A stretch of 64,000 nt of DNA, taken from Alistipes ihumii AP11. Its GTDB lineage: Bacteria > Bacteroidota > Bacteroidia > Bacteroidales > Rikenellaceae. Numbering within the stretch: the first letter of the stretch is position 1; each line of letters opens with the position of its first letter. Below are positions 19,251-27,378 of this stretch, in pieces. The stretch covers positions 868,001 to 932,000 of the forward strand of contig NZ_CP102294.1 of assembly GCF_025144665.1 (NCBI RefSeq), in the 5' to 3' direction. Made by a program: the position numbers and the translations under genes. The notes under the pieces were generated by a model. It did not search any database and had not been told where the DNA came from. It was given only the letters and a program-made list of their open reading frames with translations.

Positions 19251-21500
19251 TCAATCGCATCCGAACGCGTAGGCGAGCCGGACGAACAGATTGCGGCGGG
19301 CCGTGATATCGGAATTGAAGTTGACGACCGAGGGACGGCGATCGAAGATATTGTCCACGCCGAGGGTCAGCGTCATGCCCTCGGGCAGCGACGCATTGAC
19401 CGCCGCGTTGCACACGGCGTATCCCTTATGACGGGCCGTATAGGTTCCGCTCCAATACTTCATGTTCTGCATCGACTGGAAGTCGAGATTCACGATCGGC
19501 ATGAAGTCTTCGTAAGTCTTGGCCCCCACGTAGCGGACCGTCGCGTCGATGCCGATACGGCACTTGCGCACGTCGAAGCCGTAGTCGACCTGAAACACGG
19601 CCGTATGAGGACTCGGGAATATGTATTGAGTCGAGCTTTCTGGCGCATCGTCGCTCTGGTAGACATAGTTATAGTTGGCTCTCACGAAGAGGCCGGTCGT
19701 CACCCGCAGCGTGCCCATCAGCTCGAGACCGCTGAACTCGCTGCGCCGGATATTCTCGTACTGCAGGACGGTCGTCGTCCCTTCCATATGCCCGCGCACG
19801 TCGATCTTGTTGCGGAAATAGCTGTTGTAGACCGTAGCCGACAGGTTCAGTCCGCTGCGGTTGTACTCGGCCGTCAGCGAAACGTAATGGTTGCTCTCGC
19901 TGCGCAGCCGGTCGTTGCCCCGGATGACGGAGGTCTGACCCGGAATCGGAACGGTGAAATCCATGTACATCTCCTTGAGCGAGGGAGTCCTGTAACCTCT
20001 GGCGTAGTTGGCCCGAAGCGAGAAATCGCGATAAGCGTACTTGGCCGAGAGCTTCGGAGTTACGCTCCAGCCGAAATGATTGTTGTAATCGCCCCTCACG
20101 CCGACGACGAAACTGAGCGGCCGGCCGCTCAGAATCTCGTCCTGTACGTAGAGCGAACCGGTATTCATGCTTTTGCGGTCGTCGTAACCGGACGGGTTCA
20201 TGTCGAACCGAAGCTGCTCGTTGACCCACTCTACCCCCGTAGTCAGCCGGTTCGCGCTGCCCGCGTCGAGCGTCCACAGCAGCCGGGGCACGTTGTAGGT
20301 GTGACGCTGTTTGGGGACCGTGACGCCCGACAGACTGTCCAGATCGCGGAAATACTCGTCCCGGACGTAGGAGAGGTAAATCTTGTTGCGCTCGTCGGGC
20401 GAGTGTTCCATCAGCGCCTTGACGTTATACCCGCTGTAGGATTCGTAGGTCCACGGCTTGCTGTTATTCGCCAGCGGATTCTCGTCGAGAATGCTGCCGT
20501 TGAAATCGAACCGTTTCTTGCCGAAATAGCTTCCCGAAAGCTGGAACCGGAACTGGTCGGACAGCTCGTAGTCGAACCGCTGGCTGAGGTTCAGGTCGCG
20601 CCAGCCGCTGACGCTCAGTCCCCGGGAATCGGGTCCCACGCTGATCGTCGTATCGGCGACGGTCCGCCCGACGACGAATACGGGCATGCCGGTCGAAGGG
20701 TCCATCTCCGGACGCGAGCCGTTCATCTTCGGCCGCATGATATTCAGCTCCTTGTAATGGCGCACCTCGTCGCGCGTGCCGACCAGTCTGTAGGCGTCGC
20801 TCGTCCGATAGGCCACGGCGGTCAGCGAACGGAACTTGCCCAGATTGACCCCGAACGTCATGTCGGCATTCAGGTTCGGCAGATCGAGCTTGTTGCGATA
20901 CTCGCGCGAGTCCCTCGCCGACGCGTTTCCCGCCAGCGAATCGCCGCCGTTGCGCTGGTAGGGCGTGCCGTATCGCAGCGAAGCCGTGACCTCGTATTTA
21001 TGGCGGGGCTCTTTGGTTATGACATTGACGACCGCCCCCATCGCATTCGATCCGTACAGGACCGACGAGGCACCGCGCACCACCTCGATGCGCGACACGA
21101 TCGAAAGCGGAATGCGCGAATAGTCGATATTGCCGTAGGTCTCTCCGGCGATCCGCTCGCCGTCGAGCAGGAAAAGCACGTAGCGCGAATCGAGCCCCTG
21201 AAACGACAGCGACGAGCCGTAGCCCGCCTGATGGAACTCCACGCCGGCCAGCTCCCGTTCGAGCGCCTGCTGAAGCGTAACGGCCCCGCTGCGCTCGATG
21301 TCGCGGGAAGTGATGACCCGGGTGATGACCGGCGTATTCTTCAGCGGCAAGGGCGTCCGCGTCGCCGTGACCACCACCTCGTTCATGTCGACGGTCAGGC
21401 TGTCGTCGGACAATGCGGGCATTTCGACGCCGCTGCCGCACACTCCCTGCGTAACCCATACCGAACACACGGCCAAACAAAACACGAACTTTCTCATCAT
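19251..21500 (-). CDS. TonB-dependent outer-membrane receptor
   Basis: 749 residues with a signal peptide (1-21). After it comes a probable TonB box (MNEVVVTATR, about 39-48), a plug domain (about 55-165, including RYVLFLLDGERIAGE and EVVRGASSVLYGSNAMGAVVNVIT) and a 22-strand barrel. BtuB/CirA/FepA type by the plug sequence, so it probably imports a metal complex or cofactor through TonB-ExbBD. The last residues are FGCD rather than the usual terminal aromatic residue. No ligand-specific partner gene is beside it, so the substrate is unknown. Confidence 0.92.
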   Translation of the reverse strand: MMRKFVFCLAVCSVWVTQGVCGSGVEMPALSDDSLTVDMNEVVVTATRTPLPLKNTPVITRVITSRDIERSGAVTLQQALERELAGVEFHQAGYGSSLSFQGLDSRYVLFLLDGERIAGETYGNIDYSRIPLSIVSRIEVVRGASSVLYGSNAMGAVVNVITKEPRHKYEVTASLRYGTPYQRNGGDSLAGNASARDSREYRNKLDLPNLNADMTFGVNLGKFRSLTAVAYRTSDAYRLVGTRDEVRHYKELNIMRPKMNGSRPEMDPSTGMPVFVVGRTVADTTISVGPDSRGLSVSGWRDLNLSQRFDYELSDQFRFQLSGSYFGKKRFDFNGSILDENPLANNSKPWTYESYSGYNVKALMEHSPDERNKIYLSYVRDEYFRDLDSLSGVTVPKQRHTYNVPRLLWTLDAGSANRLTTGVEWVNEQLRFDMNPSGYDDRKSMNTGSLYVQDEILSGRPLSFVVGVRGDYNNHFGWSVTPKLSAKYAYRDFSLRANYARGYRTPSLKEMYMDFTVPIPGQTSVIRGNDRLRSESNHYVSLTAEYNRSGLNLSATVYNSYFRNKIDVRGHMEGTTTVLQYENIRRSEFSGLELMGTLRVTTGLFVRANYNYVYQSDDAPESSTQYIFPSPHTAVFQVDYGFDVRKCRIGIDATVRYVGAKTYEDFMPIVNLDFQSMQNMKYWSGTYTARHKGYAVCNAAVNASLPEGMTLTLGVDNIFDRRPSVVNFNSDITARRNLFVRLAYAFGCD

Positions 21501-21567
21501 CTACGGGATCGTTAGTTTAAACGCAGGTCGAAATACCGGCCCGGACGCCTATGAAACGCCCGGACTG

Positions 21568-21575
21568 CAAAGCTA
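21568..21575 (-). promoter_or_regulatory. -7 box of the TonB receptor gene
   Basis: TAGCTTTG on the minus strand, giving a leader of about 60 nt. The leader has a GC-rich inverted pair (GTCCGGGC and GTCCGGGCC region) that may fold. The -33 element is not obvious. Confidence 0.45.
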
Positions 21576-21890
21576 CCTTTTTTATCGGTAAAAATAACTA
21601 TAACGGACCGAAAAAACCTCCGCCGGGACAATCCGGGTCAATACGGGAAGCGCATCGCGGTCGGCGGTCGCGCTTTCGATACCGCTCTCCATATGCGCGC
21701 CCGACCCGGAAATACGACGGCACCGGGCCGGCCGGGCCGCATTCCGTCCGATAAATTCCGCAAAGCCGAACGAGCGCCGGGCCCGCGGAAACATTGATTC
21801 CGGACATGCGCACGGCATTCCGCGCAGCGGCATCTCGGTCGTTTCGGGAGAAAAACGACGCGACGAAACGTAAAAACCGAAACTGTTTTG

Positions 21891-21898
21891 TAACTTTG
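21891..21898 (+). promoter_or_regulatory. -7 box of the GH25-nadB operon
   Basis: TAACTTTG 26 nt upstream of the ATG at 21924; -33 TTG not clear. Confidence 0.5.
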
Positions 21899-21923
21899 CA
21901 TTTTGGTGTAATTTCACTTGTCC

Positions 21924-22595
21924 ATGCGAAACGTCAGGGGTCTCTTTTTCCTGCTGCTGCTATCGGCGCTCGCGTCATGCCGCGAGAAAACCGCGGACGA
22001 CTTTCCCGTCTGGGGACTGGACGTCTCGCGCCACCAGCAGAACGTCGACTGGGAGAAAGTCGTCGAGCACGAAAAGCCATGGTTCGTATTCATCAAGGCT
22101 ACGGAAGGCACGCTGATCGTCGATCCGACCTACGACCGGCACCGCCGCGAGCTTGAAAGGACGGACGTTACATGGGGCGCCTACCACTTTTTCGGGCACC
22201 GCACGCCGGGCCGCGAGCAGGCCCGCAACTTCATCCGCACGGCCCGCCTCGAAAAAGGCAACCTGCTCCCGGTGCTCGATATCGAGCAGCACCGCTTCAT
22301 GACCGACCCGAAACGCTCCGTACGCGAGGCGAAGGCGTTCTGCGACGAAATCCGCCGGTACTACGGCGCCGACCCGATCATCTACTGCTCGACCCACTTC
22401 TACGAGACTTATCTGAAAAAAGAGTTCAGCCCCGACCGGTACACGCTGTGGATCGCCGACTACCGGGGCTGTCCGCGGATAAAATGGCGGATATGGCAGC
22501 ATACCGACTCGCACTCGCTGCCGGGCATCCGGGGAAAGGTCGACCGGAACGTTTTTGCCGGAAGCGAGCAGGAATTCAAGAAGCTGATTTTATAA
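21924..22595 (+). CDS. GH25 lysozyme-like lipoprotein
   Basis: 223 residues. Lipoprotein signal with lipobox ALASC (Cys19). GH25 (Chalaropsis-type muramidase) motifs: GLDVSRHQ (Asp33), FIKATEGT, GAYHFF and the catalytic DIE (Asp119, Glu121), then IYCS and LWIADY. It should cleave the MurNAc-GlcNAc bond of peptidoglycan from the periplasmic face. A TTG start 6 nt upstream (21918) is possible but the ATG gives a standard signal peptide. nadB begins 6 nt after its stop, so the two are co-transcribed. Confidence 0.9.
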   Translation: MRNVRGLFFLLLLSALASCREKTADDFPVWGLDVSRHQQNVDWEKVVEHEKPWFVFIKATEGTLIVDPTYDRHRRELERTDVTWGAYHFFGHRTPGREQARNFIRTARLEKGNLLPVLDIEQHRFMTDPKRSVREAKAFCDEIRRYYGADPIIYCSTHFYETYLKKEFSPDRYTLWIADYRGCPRIKWRIWQHTDSHSLPGIRGKVDRNVFAGSEQEFKKLIL

Positions 22596-22601
22596 AGGCA
22601 T

Positions 22602-24176
22602 ATGAACATCGAAACGGATTTTCTGGTTATCGGCAGCGGCATCGCCGGACTGAGCTTTGCGCTGAAAGCGGCCGAATACGGCCGGGTCACGATCGTCACC
22701 AAGGGCGAGCTGGGCGAGTGCAACACCGACTATGCGCAGGGCGGCATCGCCTCGGTCATGTACGAGCCCGACACGTTCGAGAAACACATCCGCGACACGA
22801 TGGTCTGCGGGGCCGGCATCTGCGACCCGGCGGCCGTCGAGCAGGTCGTCACGCGCGCCCCTTCGGTCATCAAACAGCTGATCCAGTGGGGGACCAAGTT
22901 CGACAAGGACGCGTCGGGACGGTACGATCTGAACCGCGAGGGCGGGCACAGCGAGCACCGCATCCTGCACCACGACGACCTGACCGGTCACGAGATCGAG
23001 CGCGCCCTGATGAAACGCGTCAAACGCCACCACAACATCGACATCTACGAGCACCATTTCGCCGTCGACATCCTCACGCAGCACCACCTGGGCCGGCTCG
23101 TCAAAAAGAGCACGCCCGACATCACCTGCTTCGGAGCCTACGTGCTGAACCTCAAGAAACACGAAATATACACCGTGCTGGCCAAAGTGACCGTCATGGC
23201 GACCGGCGGCGTGGGCAATATCTACCACACGACGACCAACCCGTCCGTAGCCACGGGCGACGGCGTGGCGATGGTGCACCGGGCCAAGGGCGTGATCGAG
23301 AACATGGAGTTCATCCAGTTCCACCCCACCTCGCTCTACAATCCCGGCGAGCGCCCGTCGTTCCTGATCACCGAGGCGATGCGGGGCTTCGGAGGCCTGC
23401 TGAGACTGCAGAACGGCAAGGAGTTCATGCAGAAGTACCACCCGATGGGATCGCTCGCTCCGCGCGACGTGGTAGCCCGCAGCATCGACCACGAGCTCAA
23501 GATCTCGGGCGAGGAGTTCGTTTACCTCGACATCACGCACAAGGACCCCAAAGAGGTGATGAGCCATTTCCCGAATATTTACAAGAAGTGCCTGTCGATC
23601 GGCATCGACCTGACCAAAGACATGATCCCCGTCGTCCCGGCCGCGCACTACTGCTGCGGGGGTATCAAGGTAAACCTCAACGGCGAATCGTCGATCCGTC
23701 GCCTGTATGCGCTGGGCGAAGCCTCGTCGACCGGACTGCACGGAGGCAACCGGCTCGCGTCGAACTCGATGATGGAGGCGGCCGTCTACGCCGACGCGGC
23801 GGCCCGTCACGCCATTTCGGTCATCGACTCGATCGAGCTTCAGCGCGATATCCCGGCATGGGACTACGAAGGTACGGCCGTACCCGAGGAGATGGCCCTG
23901 ATCACGCAGGACTACAAGGAAATGCAGCAGATCATGACCAACTACGTGGGCATCGTCCGCTCGGACGTCCGCCTCGAGCGGGCCAAGCGGCGGCTCGAGA
24001 TCATCTTCAAGGAGACCGAGGAGCTATACCTGAAGTCCACGCTGAGCCAGCATCTGTGCGAGCTGCGCAACATGATCGCCGTAGGCTACCTGATCATCAA
24101 GCAGGCCGAGGCGCGCCACGAGAGCGTAGGCCTGCACTACTCGATCGACTATCCGGCCAAACCGGTCGAAATCTGA
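22602..24176 (+). CDS. nadB: L-aspartate oxidase
   Basis: 524 residues; FAD enzyme that oxidises L-aspartate to iminoaspartate, the first step of de novo NAD synthesis with NadA. FAD-binding GSGIAGLSFAL (12-22), the AQGGIAS loop (about 46-52), the ATGGVGNIY segment and the HGGNRLASNS C-terminal FAD motif are present, and the length is typical for Bacteroidetes. NadA and NadC are not within the window; the gene is sandwiched in a cell-envelope operon (GH25 before, ThuA lipoprotein 20 nt after). Confidence 0.95.
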   Translation: MNIETDFLVIGSGIAGLSFALKAAEYGRVTIVTKGELGECNTDYAQGGIASVMYEPDTFEKHIRDTMVCGAGICDPAAVEQVVTRAPSVIKQLIQWGTKFDKDASGRYDLNREGGHSEHRILHHDDLTGHEIERALMKRVKRHHNIDIYEHHFAVDILTQHHLGRLVKKSTPDITCFGAYVLNLKKHEIYTVLAKVTVMATGGVGNIYHTTTNPSVATGDGVAMVHRAKGVIENMEFIQFHPTSLYNPGERPSFLITEAMRGFGGLLRLQNGKEFMQKYHPMGSLAPRDVVARSIDHELKISGEEFVYLDITHKDPKEVMSHFPNIYKKCLSIGIDLTKDMIPVVPAAHYCCGGIKVNLNGESSIRRLYALGEASSTGLHGGNRLASNSMMEAAVYADAAARHAISVIDSIELQRDIPAWDYEGTAVPEEMALITQDYKEMQQIMTNYVGIVRSDVRLERAKRRLEIIFKETEELYLKSTLSQHLCELRNMIAVGYLIIKQAEARHESVGLHYSIDYPAKPVEI

Positions 24177-24196
24177 CCATCTCAACCGACGATCCA

Positions 24197-24985
24197 ATGA
24201 AAACCCGATTCGCTCTGATCGCCTCGCTCTGCCTGCTGGCAGGCTGCTCCGCACAAGGCCCCGACAACCGGACCGCCGACCTGCGAGGCAAGCGCGTACT
24301 CGTCTTCACCGGTCACGGCGAAGGCTACGTGCACGAAAATATCGCGGCCTCGGCCGCCATGATACTCGAGCTGGCCGCGCAGGAAGACTTCGCAGCCGAC
24401 ACGACATCGGACAAGCGCGTCTTCTGCGACGACTCGCTCGAACGCTACGATGCGATCGTTTACGCGAACGCCAGCTACGTCGGGCTCGACTCCGCGCAGC
24501 GGTCGGCCTTCGAGCGCTTCATCCGGCGCGGAGGAGGATTCGCCGGGTTGCACGCAGCGACCTGCACCGACAACGACTGGACCTGGTTCACGCGGATGAT
24601 CGGCGGTCGCTTCGACTTTCATCCCCCGCTCCAGCGTCTGACGATGAAAGTCGTCGACCGGACCCACCCCTCCGCTTCGATGCTTCCCGATACGCTGACA
24701 ACCGAGGACGAGCTGTACTGTTTCAAGCGGCTCGACCCGCAGGCCCGCGTACTGGCCGTGTGGGAAACGGCCGGGGTAGACTGGGGCTCGGGGCCGAAGC
24801 CCGAAGTGATGTCGCCGAGCCTGCCGGCCGTCTGGTGCAGCGAGTTCGACGGCGGCCGGATCTGGTACACCGCCGCAGGACACCGCCCGTCCGACTATGC
24901 CGATACGCTCTACCGCGAGCAGGTGCTCGGCGGGCTCCGCTGGATCATGGCCGGCCAAGCGCGCGATACAGAAACGGCCGAGTGA
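24197..24985 (+). CDS. ThuA-domain lipoprotein
   Basis: 262 residues with a lipoprotein signal (LLAGCS, Cys17). The mature part is a single ThuA-like (class I glutamine amidotransferase-like) domain: VLVFTGHGEGYVHENI at the start, GGGFAGLHAAT and DELYCF in the middle, and GGRIWYTAAGHRPSDY at the end. Such proteins are common in carbohydrate-using Bacteroidetes and are thought to take part in sugar metabolism, but no reaction is established. It is the last gene of the GH25-nadB operon; a functional link to NAD synthesis is not apparent. Confidence 0.82.
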   Translation: MKTRFALIASLCLLAGCSAQGPDNRTADLRGKRVLVFTGHGEGYVHENIAASAAMILELAAQEDFAADTTSDKRVFCDDSLERYDAIVYANASYVGLDSAQRSAFERFIRRGGGFAGLHAATCTDNDWTWFTRMIGGRFDFHPPLQRLTMKVVDRTHPSASMLPDTLTTEDELYCFKRLDPQARVLAVWETAGVDWGSGPKPEVMSPSLPAVWCSEFDGGRIWYTAAGHRPSDYADTLYREQVLGGLRWIMAGQARDTETAE

Positions 24986-25261
24986 CGGTACGGCATTACG
25001 AAACCGCCGAGCCGGAACGAGGCGGCCGTCTGACAATCCCGTCGGGGAACGGCCGTCCGCCTGCGGGCCGACTGCGGCAGAATCTCTTCCGGGCGGTCGA
25101 GACCGACGATAAGGCCGGCGAAACAAAACGGGCCCCTTTTCCCGCCGAGCGACAGAGAACAAAAGGAATCGGGCGACACACGGTCGGATCGTCGTCCGGA
25201 GCGCAGCGGCAGAATCGCGGCGCGGCAAACGCCGTAAACCGGCAAACGACAAAGAAAAACG

Positions 25262-26839
25262 ATGGAACTGAAACAGGAAATAGAGCGTAGGCGAACCTTC
25301 GCCATCATCAGCCACCCGGACGCGGGCAAGACGACGCTGACCGAAAAGCTGCTGCTCTTCGGCGGCGCGATCCATGTGGCGGGAGCCGTCAAGTCGAACA
25401 AGATCAAGCGGGGAGCCACGTCCGACTTCATGGAAATCGAGCGGCAGCGCGGCATCTCAGTCGCCACGTCGGTCATGGGCTTCGAGTACGGAGACGTCAA
25501 GATCAACATCCTCGACACCCCCGGCCACGAGGACTTCGCCGAGGACACCTACCGGACGCTGACGGCCGTCGACAGCGTGATCATCGTGATCGACGGCGCT
25601 AAGGGCGTCGAGACGCAGACGCGCAAGCTGATGGAAGTATGCCGGATGCGCAACACGCCGGTCATGGTCTTCGTCAACAAGCTCGACCGCCCGTGCAAGG
25701 ACCCGTTCGACCTGCTCGACGAGATCGAGCGCGAGCTGAAGATTCAGGTCCGGCCGCTGGCCTGGCCGATCAGCACGGGTCCGACGTTCAAGGGCGTGTA
25801 CGACCTGTACGCCGACCGGCTTTCGCTGTTCTTCGCCGAAGACAGGCAGACGGCCGAAGGACAGACGCTCGACATAAAGCTCGACGACCCGGCGATCGAC
25901 GAGTACATCAATCCGTTCACGCAGCACCTGCGCGACGACCTGGAGCTCGTCGAAGGCGTCTATCCTCCGTTCGACCTCGACAGCTACCGCAAGGGCGAGG
26001 TCGCGCCGGTCTTTTTCGGCAGCGCGCTGAACAATTTCGGAGTCCGCGAGCTGCTCGACTGCTTCGTCCGCATCGCGCCGTCGCCCGGCAAGTCGCATAC
26101 GCTCCAGCGCGACGTGTCGCCCTACGAGGAGAAACTGACCGGATTCGTGTTCAAGATTCATGCGAACATGGACCCGAACCACCGCGACCGGATCGCGTTT
26201 CTGAAAATCTGCTCGGGTCGCTTCGAGCGCAACAAGCCCTACTTGCACGTGCCTTCGGGCAAAACGATCAAGTTCGCGTCGCCCACGGCCTTCATGGCCG
26301 AGAAAAAATCGGTGATCGACGAGGCATACCCCGGCGACATCGTCGGGCTGCACGACACGGGTAACTTCAAGATCGGCGACACCTTCACCGAAGGCGAGAC
26401 GCTGCGATTCACCGGCATTCCGAGCTTCTCGCCCGAGCTGTTCCGCTACATCGAGAACGCCGATCCGATGAAGTTCAAGCAACTGGCCAAGGGTATCGAC
26501 CAGCTGATGGACGAAGGCGTCGCGCAGCTGTTCACGAGCCGGATGAACGGGCGCAAGATCATCGGCACGGTCGGAGCCCTGCAATTCGAGGTCATCGAGT
26601 ACCGTTTGCAGCACGAATACGGCGCCAAGTGCCGCTACGAGCCGATCCAAATTCATAAGGCATGCTGGGTCGAGTCCGACGACGAGGAGCAGATGAACGA
26701 CTTCCGCAAGCGCAAGTTCAACAGTATGGCGTTCGACAAGCACGGCCGCGAGGTCTTTCTGGCCGACACGTCCTACGCGCTGTCGCTCGCTCAGGAAAAG
26801 TTTCCCGGCATCCGGTTCCACTTCACCAGCGAATTCTGA
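25262..26839 (+). CDS. prfC: Peptide chain release factor 3
   Basis: 525-residue translational GTPase that recycles RF1/RF2 after peptide release. G motifs: P-loop [12 protein letters not shown] (about 19-30), the switch region with [25 protein letters not shown] and NKLDR. The order of G domain, domain II and the RF3 C-terminal domain ending in [13 protein letters not shown] is typical, and the length matches. It is distinguished from EF-G by the absence of domains IV and V. Confidence 0.96.
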   Translation: MELKQEIERRRTFAIISHPDAGKTTLTEKLLLFGGAIHVAGAVKSNKIKRGATSDFMEIERQRGISVATSVMGFEYGDVKINILDTPGHEDFAEDTYRTLTAVDSVIIVIDGAKGVETQTRKLMEVCRMRNTPVMVFVNKLDRPCKDPFDLLDEIERELKIQVRPLAWPISTGPTFKGVYDLYADRLSLFFAEDRQTAEGQTLDIKLDDPAIDEYINPFTQHLRDDLELVEGVYPPFDLDSYRKGEVAPVFFGSALNNFGVRELLDCFVRIAPSPGKSHTLQRDVSPYEEKLTGFVFKIHANMDPNHRDRIAFLKICSGRFERNKPYLHVPSGKTIKFASPTAFMAEKKSVIDEAYPGDIVGLHDTGNFKIGDTFTEGETLRFTGIPSFSPELFRYIENADPMKFKQLAKGIDQLMDEGVAQLFTSRMNGRKIIGTVGALQFEVIEYRLQHEYGAKCRYEPIQIHKACWVESDDEEQMNDFRKRKFNSMAFDKHGREVFLADTSYALSLAQEKFPGIRFHFTSEF

Positions 26840-27378
26840 CCGGAGCCGCAGGAACCGTTTCCGGGAGGCGGCAGGTATCCGGAGCGCCCGGACCGTTTCG
26901 AGCGCCCGGGAATACCGAGAAGCCGCTCGGCCGCGCCGACGGCAAAACAATCAGAGAACCCATATTTTCCAATGTACCGGGAGCGCTCGCTCCCGGTACA
27001 TTCATATTCGCCAGCAGCCGCGGCTTGCAGCCATAGGCCGCGCATCCGGCCAGACCCTACCGCGAAGTTCCCTTCGGCGGAGGGAACTTCGTGCCGTAAA
27101 ACCGGAAGCGTCGAAAACCCGACGGCCGGTACGGTAAACCGGGAATCCTTGATTTCAGAACCGTACGGACGGCGCCGGTTCCGTCCGCCCGACGGCATAA
27201 GGTTTCCCCTTCGGACATGGCTCCGACGGAAGGATGGCCGAAAGATCGCGGGCGTTCGGTTTCTTGTCGCCGGGCACGGTATCGCGGCGATTTTCATTTT
27301 CCGATCAAAATGCTTAACTTCGTCGGAGAACCGCCGCACGATATGCGGACGGTCGAATACTAACCAAACTCTCTACCC
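26840..27378. other. Intergenic region with repeat copy R3 and GH28-like gene leader
   Basis: About 540 bases. The R3 repeat is at 26969-27122. A weak -7 box TAACTTCG at 27313-27320 may drive the GH28-like gene. Nothing else recognised. Confidence 0.45.
26969..27122 (+). repeat. Dispersed intergenic repeat, copy R3
   Basis: Best-conserved copy. An initial inverted repeat (TGTACCGGGAGC GCTCGCTCCCGGTACA, 26973-27000) is followed by CAGCCGCGGCTTGCAGCC, AGGCCGCGCATCCGGCC, CCCTACCGCG and the internal pair AAGTTCCC...GGGAACTT around CGGCGGA, then AAAACCGGAAGCGTCGAAAA. ATG at 26972 opens a frame of 49 residues to TGSVEN that continues past the repeat. Confidence 0.7.

Larger units (their letters stand above)
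21501..21923. other. Divergent intergenic region (TonB receptor / GH25 lysozyme)
   Basis: About 420 bases. Contains promoter boxes at both ends: minus-strand TAGCTTTG at 21575-21568 for the receptor and plus-strand TAACTTTG at 21891-21898 for the lysozyme. No cobalamin-riboswitch-like conserved boxes were recognised between. Confidence 0.55.

Noticed and set aside
19194-21515. 773-residue plus-strand frame over the TonB receptor
   Set aside because: Antisense shadow; the receptor on the minus strand has signal peptide, plug and barrel.
21501-21923. Cobalamin or other riboswitch upstream of the TonB receptor
   Set aside because: No conserved box of known riboswitch classes could be read in either strand.
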